Source: Cytophagales bacterium
Lineage (GTDB): Bacteria; Bacteroidota; Bacteroidia; Cytophagales; Cyclobacteriaceae
NCBI GenBank assembly: GCA_025359125.1
Contig: JANYHI010000007.1
Coordinates: 1 to 64,000, forward strand
Reading direction: 5' to 3'
Length of the DNA stretch: 64,000 nt
The translations under genes were made by a program, and so were the position numbers. This document shows positions 62,686 through 64,000 of the stretch, in pieces. Within the stretch, counting starts at the first letter, position 1, and every line of letters starts with the position of its first letter. The notes below the pieces were generated by a model. That model was not told where the DNA came from. It saw nothing but the letters and a program-made list of their open reading frames with translations, and did no database searches.

Positions 62686-64000
62686 TTGAAAAAGATACTC
62701 TTATTAGAAGAACCGACTGGTTTTATGTTATCTGACATTTTCACTGCACCTAACTACTTCTACATTTTTAGTTTTCTGACTATCGCTGTGTTGCTTTTTA
62801 TGTCAGCGGTGATCTCGGCTTCGGAAGTCGCATTCTTTTCGTTGAAGGCCGATGATCTTGAACGCTGTCGCGATACGGTTGATCCTCACGAGAAAAACAT
62901 TACACAACTGTTAAAAAAACCTCGCTTACTACTTGCCACCATTTTGATCATGAACAATTTTGTGAACGTGGGCATAGTAACCATTTCTACTTTTTTAATG
63001 TGGGAGATGGCCGGCACCCGTAAGCCTACAGAAACAATTGTAGGGTTAGTAACCTTCGGAGCCACTTTCGCTATTACGTTTTTTGGAGAAATTATTCCTA
63101 AGGTTTACGCCACGCGCCACAATTGGTCGTTTGCAAAACGCATGGGTGGGCTGTGGCTCATTTTCGAAAATGTGTGGCGGCCGATTTCTTTTCTGCTGTT
63201 AAGCATGAGCAATGTTATTGAGCGGAGAATTGAAAAGAAAGGGTATAGTACCACCGTAGAAGAATTAAATCAGGCACTGGATTTAACAACCGAGAATAAT
63301 GAAACCTCTGCCGAGGAAAAAGATATTTTAAAAAGTATTGTAAACTTTGGAACGCTTACAGTGAAGCGAGTGATGAAATCGCGCATGGATATTTCTGCAG
63401 CGGATGTTGAATTAAATTTTAAAGAGTTGATGGAGCAGGTAAACAAATCTGGCTTTTCGCGTATACCAATTTATAAAGAATCGCTCGATCATATTGAAGG
63501 GATCTTATACACCAAAGACTTGCTTCCCTTTCTGGAAGAAAAAGAAAACTACAAATGGCAGAAGTTATTAAGGCCAGGCTATTTTGTGCCAGAAACAAAA
63601 AAACTTGATTCTCTTTTAAAAGATTTTCAGAGTAAGCGGGTGCATATGGCCGTGGTGGTAGATGAGTATGGCGGAACTGCCGGCTTAATTACCTTAGAAG
63701 ATTTAATTGAAGAAATTATTGGCGAAATAAACGATGAGTTTGATGAAGTGAATCTGGCCTATCAAAAAATTGATGACAAAACTTTTTTATTTGAAGGCAA
63801 AACACTCATTCATGATTTGTGTAAAGCACTTGAGGTGGAATCGTCTGTATTTGATGATGTAAAAGGCGAAAGCGAATCGCTGGGAGGATTAATTTTAGAA
63901 TTGCATGGTTCGCTTCCTAAAGTGGGAGAGCTCATCACCTTTGATCGTTTTACTTTTCTAATCCTTACGGCCGATCAAAAGAAAATCAATCGGGTGAAGG
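62686..64000 (+). CDS. gldE: gliding motility-associated protein GldE (3' end outside window)
   Basis: At least 438 residues, cut by the window edge. A DUF21 membrane domain with four helices (FSFLTIAVLLFMSAVISASE, LATILIMNNFVNVGIVTIST), then two CBS domains (MKSRMDISAADVELNFKELM, HMAVVVDEYGGTAGLITLED) and the CorC/HlyC domain at the end. This hemolysin-like arrangement is the GldE pattern, needed with GldD for gliding in Flavobacterium. The mutY-ssb-gldE order agrees. Start: TTG 62686 is the first possible; an in-frame ATG at 62725 is an alternative. Confidence 0.9.
   Translation, partial: MKKILLLEEPTGFMLSDIFTAPNYFYIFSFLTIAVLLFMSAVISASEVAFFSLKADDLERCRDTVDPHEKNITQLLKKPRLLLATILIMNNFVNVGIVTISTFLMWEMAGTRKPTETIVGLVTFGATFAITFFGEIIPKVYATRHNWSFAKRMGGLWLIFENVWRPISFLLLSMSNVIERRIEKKGYSTTVEELNQALDLTTENNETSAEEKDILKSIVNFGTLTVKRVMKSRMDISAADVELNFKELMEQVNKSGFSRIPIYKESLDHIEGILYTKDLLPFLEEKENYKWQKLLRPGYFVPETKKLDSLLKDFQSKRVHMAVVVDEYGGTAGLITLEDLIEEIIGEINDEFDEVNLAYQKIDDKTFLFEGKTLIHDLCKALEVESSVFDDVKGESESLGGLILELHGSLPKVGELITFDRFTFLILTADQKKINRVK

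Noticed and set aside
1-64000. tRNA, rRNA, transposase, integrase or prophage genes
   Set aside because: No cloverleaf-like sequence, rRNA segment or recombinase motif was recognised on either strand by eye; a covariance-model scan would be needed to exclude small RNAs.

Overview
The window reads as chromosomal DNA of a Bacteroidota bacterium, most likely a gliding Cytophagales-type organism. The evidence is the A+T-rich composition, promoters of the TTTG/TAnnTTTG type, a Skp-Skp-BamA-UppS-PorG-like-NadK-CBS cluster, a mutY-ssb-gldE cluster, many small SPOR, DUF2911, DUF6089 and DUF6702 type envelope proteins, and almost no recognisable Shine-Dalgarno sequences. Order-level placement is inference. 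I saw no rRNA, tRNA, CRISPR array, transposase, integrase or prophage gene.

Region by region. 1-6.6 kb: a partial hisA, a DUF2911 protein, a LOG-family nucleotide hydrolase, a secreted two-lobed aspartyl protease with a PDZ domain, an orphan FAD oxidoreductase, a Tat-exported sugar isomerase-like protein, a DUF2805 pseudogene and a rhodanese lipoprotein. 6.6-16.5 kb: a long leftward envelope run (two Skp/OmpH chaperones, bamA, uppS, two PorG-like proteins, nadK, a CBS protein, an alpha/beta hydrolase, CvpA, YqeY). 16.6-21.2 kb: pdxJ, an Omp85-like barrel, a receiver-only regulator tail to tail with a histidine kinase, a LEA-type lipoprotein and a 2OG oxygenase. 21.2-29.2 kb: fumC, a nucleoside-type MFS carrier, a Gfo/Idh oxidoreductase, a SPOR-like protein, a glycine-rich secreted protein, recJ and lptB. 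29.2-36.2 kb: a redox/stress cluster ending in an AraC regulator, a PLP-dependent deaminase-like enzyme, a radical SAM protein and an M20 peptidase. 36.2-41.2 kb: mutS surrounded by decayed genes. 41.3-49.4 kb: small membrane proteins, an ECF sigma factor with a membrane partner, a TrmH-like methyltransferase, a GMC oxidoreductase, coaX, a broken prsW and an AraC/PhyH divergent pair. 49.5-57.1 kb: a giant 1563-residue exported protein, prmA, tpiA, DUF6702 and HupE. 57.3-64 kb: rng, a 29-residue basic ribosomal-type protein, a TPR protein, HU, mutY, an outer-membrane barrel, ssb and gldE (cut by the window end).

Two themes stand out. First, gene decay: at least seven loci carry frameshifts or a stop in an otherwise recognisable gene (DUF2805, a PLP-deaminase fragment, two small membrane proteins, an SDR/membrane/regulator graveyard, a LytTR regulator, PrsW), while all recognised housekeeping genes are open. 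Second, many TAnnTTTG -7 elements lie only 5-8 nt from the start codon, suggesting very short or absent leaders. The most striking single residue change is in HisA, where the first catalytic aspartate is replaced by alanine. Identifications rest on motifs read by eye; no database search was run.
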